Made by a program: the position numbers and the translations under genes
The notes under the pieces: generated by a model
Database searches by the model: none
The model's input: the letters and a program-made list of their open reading frames with translations, nothing else
Told to the model about the DNA's origin: nothing
Shown: piece by piece, positions 4,431-5,677 of the stretch
How the letters are laid out: the number at the start of each line of letters is the position of its first letter
Numbering within the stretch: the stretch's first letter is position 1
DNA from: Nitrospina sp.
GTDB taxonomy: Bacteria > Nitrospinota > Nitrospinia > Nitrospinales > Nitrospinaceae
Direction: 5' to 3'
DNA: 5,677 nt
Assembly: GCA_004357435.1 (NCBI GenBank)
Contig: SMVS01000005.1
Span: 1-5,677, forward strand

Positions 4431-5677
4431 TTATGAAAAAAGTTTGGCGATGTTCTGGTGGCCGCCCAGCTCGGCGCTTTTGAGAGCGGTCCAGCCGTCC
4501 TTTGTTTTCGCCTGAACATCGGCGCCACGTTCCAACAGCAGTTGCACGATGTCCTCGTTGCCTTCGAAAGCGGCCGCCATGAGCGCGGTCCAGCCGTTAT
4601 GAGTCTGGGCGTTGACTGCCGCCTGCCGGTCTAGGATCAAACGGACGATTTCAATATTGTTACCAAAACAGGCGCTGGTCAGGGCGGTCAATCCCCGATT
4701 GTCTTTTTCGTTGACCGATGCGCCGCGCTCTAAAAATAATTGAACGACTGCGATGTTGCCGCCGAAGGCGGCGCTGTTGAGCGCGGTGAACCGGTCCTCC
4801 GGTGAGTATTTGCTGTCCGCGCCTTCACTCAATAACAAGTTGACTGTTTCAAGATTCCCGTGGGCGGCGGCGCTTTTGAGTGGCGTGAGGCCCTGCGGGT
4901 CTTTGGTGTTGATGTCCGCGCCGCGCTCGACCAATAGCCGAATGATCTCGTGATTGCCGGATCGCGCCGCGTCGAGCAGGGCAGTGCGGCCAAACCTGTC
5001 CCGGGCGTTCGGGTCCGCACCCTGCGCCAACAGCAATTGCGTCATTTTAAATTGTCCACGTCCAACAGCGGCGCCGAGTGGGGTGAATCCATCGCGGTCC
5101 TTTGCATTCACTTGGGCGCCATGTTCCAACAGCAATTGCACCATTTCCAGGCTACCGCGATGCGTTGTGTCGATTAAGGCCGTCCGGCCGTTCAGGTCCC
5201 GGGTATGGATGTCCGCGCCCTGCTTTAACAACAGCCGGACGATAGGCACCTGGTTGGCCAGGGCCGCATCCATCAACAAGGAAAACCCCATGCTGTTTTT
5301 GAGGTCGGCTTGCGCGCCTTGATCCAATAGCGTTTGCACAGTTTCCTGATTGCCCCGAATGGCGGCCAGCCACAGCGCGGAATAACCGTTGGTGTTTTGC
5401 TGATTGATGTCCGCGCCTTGGGCCACCAGAAATTCGATCATATCCCGATGGTTGCCCGTGGCCGCCCACATCATTCCGGTGAAACCGCCAAGGTCGGAAG
5501 CGTTGAGGTCGAGGTCCAGTTTTAGCAAAGTGTCGACGATCGCGATTTCGCCGCCGGCAATGGCGCTCATCAGAACGGTTCGCCCTTCTGCGTCGACCGC
5601 TTTGGGATCGGCTCCCCGTGTCAGGAGTTGTTGCACCAACTCCAAATTACCCCGCAACGCGGCTTCCATCAGGACGG
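4431..5677 (-). CDS. Ankyrin-repeat protein, 5' end beyond the window
   Basis: The reading frame enters from the right edge and stops at TAA (4431-4433). At least 413 residues are visible. It consists of twelve consecutive 33-residue ankyrin units with no insertions, then a 16-residue half repeat that caps the C-terminus. Typical units read G-x-T-A-L-x-x-A-A-x-x-G-N-x-x-x-V-x-L-L-L-x-x-G-A-D-x-N-x-x-D. The Met at 5667-5669 is not the start: the codons before it (Val, Leu) continue the TVLMEAA pattern of a repeat, so the frame is open leftward of the protein and the true N-terminus, including any signal peptide, is not visible. Ankyrin arrays bind other proteins. In bacteria they occur in cytoplasmic, periplasmic and secreted proteins, so the partner cannot be guessed. 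Unit 9 is atypical, with SPEDRFTAL where a D-x-x-G-x-T turn is expected. Convergent with hldD, so regulated separately. Confidence 0.92.
   Translation of the reverse strand, partial: VLMEAALRGNLELVQQLLTRGADPKAVDAEGRTVLMSAIAGGEIAIVDTLLKLDLDLNASDLGGFTGMMWAATGNHRDMIEFLVAQGADINQQNTNGYSALWLAAIRGNQETVQTLLDQGAQADLKNSMGFSLLMDAALANQVPIVRLLLKQGADIHTRDLNGRTALIDTTHRGSLEMVQLLLEHGAQVNAKDRDGFTPLGAAVGRGQFKMTQLLLAQGADPNARDRFGRTALLDAARSGNHEIIRLLVERGADINTKDPQGLTPLKSAAAHGNLETVNLLLSEGADSKYSPEDRFTALNSAAFGGNIAVVQLFLERGASVNEKDNRGLTALTSACFGNNIEIVRLILDRQAAVNAQTHNGWTALMAAAFEGNEDIVQLLLERGADVQAKTKDGWTALKSAELGGHQNIAKLFS
4482..5669 (-). repeat. Twelve degenerate 99-bp coding tandem repeats (ankyrin units)
   Basis: The array has a strict 99-bp period over 1188 bp, equal to twelve 33-residue ankyrin units, counted from 5669 downward. 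Units differ considerably in DNA, but short stretches recur. For example GTTCCAACAGCA followed by A/G-TTGCAC occurs near 4529 and again near 5123, with a variant near 5028. The divergence indicates an old array under protein-level selection rather than a recent expansion. Confidence 0.85.

Noticed and set aside
4954..5322. 122-codon plus-strand ORF inside the ankyrin gene
   Set aside because: It is a repeat-driven shadow: its Ser/Arg/Cys-rich product simply reflects the antisense of the ankyrin units.
5667..5669. Met codon as the start of the ankyrin protein
   Set aside because: The codons before it continue an ankyrin unit in frame up to the window edge, so this Met is internal.
4482..5669. 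CRISPR or non-coding minisatellite, suggested by the 99-bp period
   Set aside because: The period is exactly 33 codons, the frame is open throughout, and the units match the ankyrin consensus with mainly protein-level conservation.

Overview
This window looks like a chromosomal segment from a Gram-negative bacterium. The main evidence is a clear HldD-type ADP-heptose epimerase (LPS inner core) next to several inner-membrane proteins. Base composition is moderately GC-rich by eye in the genes and AT-rich in the leader before the first gene. I cannot fix the phylum from the sequence. No tRNA, rRNA, insertion sequence, phage gene or CRISPR array is visible.

Layout. Bases 1-329 hold no gene I can support. 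They contain a GC-rich hairpin followed by a short T run (about 186-218), then an AT-rich stretch with a plausible sigma70-type promoter (about 255-281) and a strong Shine-Dalgarno. Four plus-strand genes follow in close order: a small TM2-domain membrane protein (330-815), a DUF898/YjgN-type polytopic membrane protein (875-2161), a membrane-anchored M48 zinc metallopeptidase (about 2191-3372) and hldD (3392-4348). Gaps are about 59, 29 (or a 4-nt overlap) and 19 nt, so they are probably one operon. After an 82-bp convergent gap, a minus-strand gene (4431 to the right edge) encodes a long ankyrin-repeat protein. Its start lies outside the window.

The most interesting point is that the first two operon genes, whose membrane modules are unrelated (TM2 and DUF898), begin with the same roughly 73-residue soluble domain. 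It aligns without gaps from the first residue, with 34 of 73 identities by my count. This looks like a small cytoplasmic module duplicated and attached to different membrane parts, placed before a peptidase whose catalytic domain is predicted to be periplasmic and before an LPS-precursor gene. A role in envelope maintenance or membrane-protein quality control is a reasonable inference but is not shown by the sequence. The DUF898 protein also carries a four-fold internal repeat, and the ankyrin protein is an uninterrupted series of twelve 33-residue repeats plus a C-terminal half repeat.
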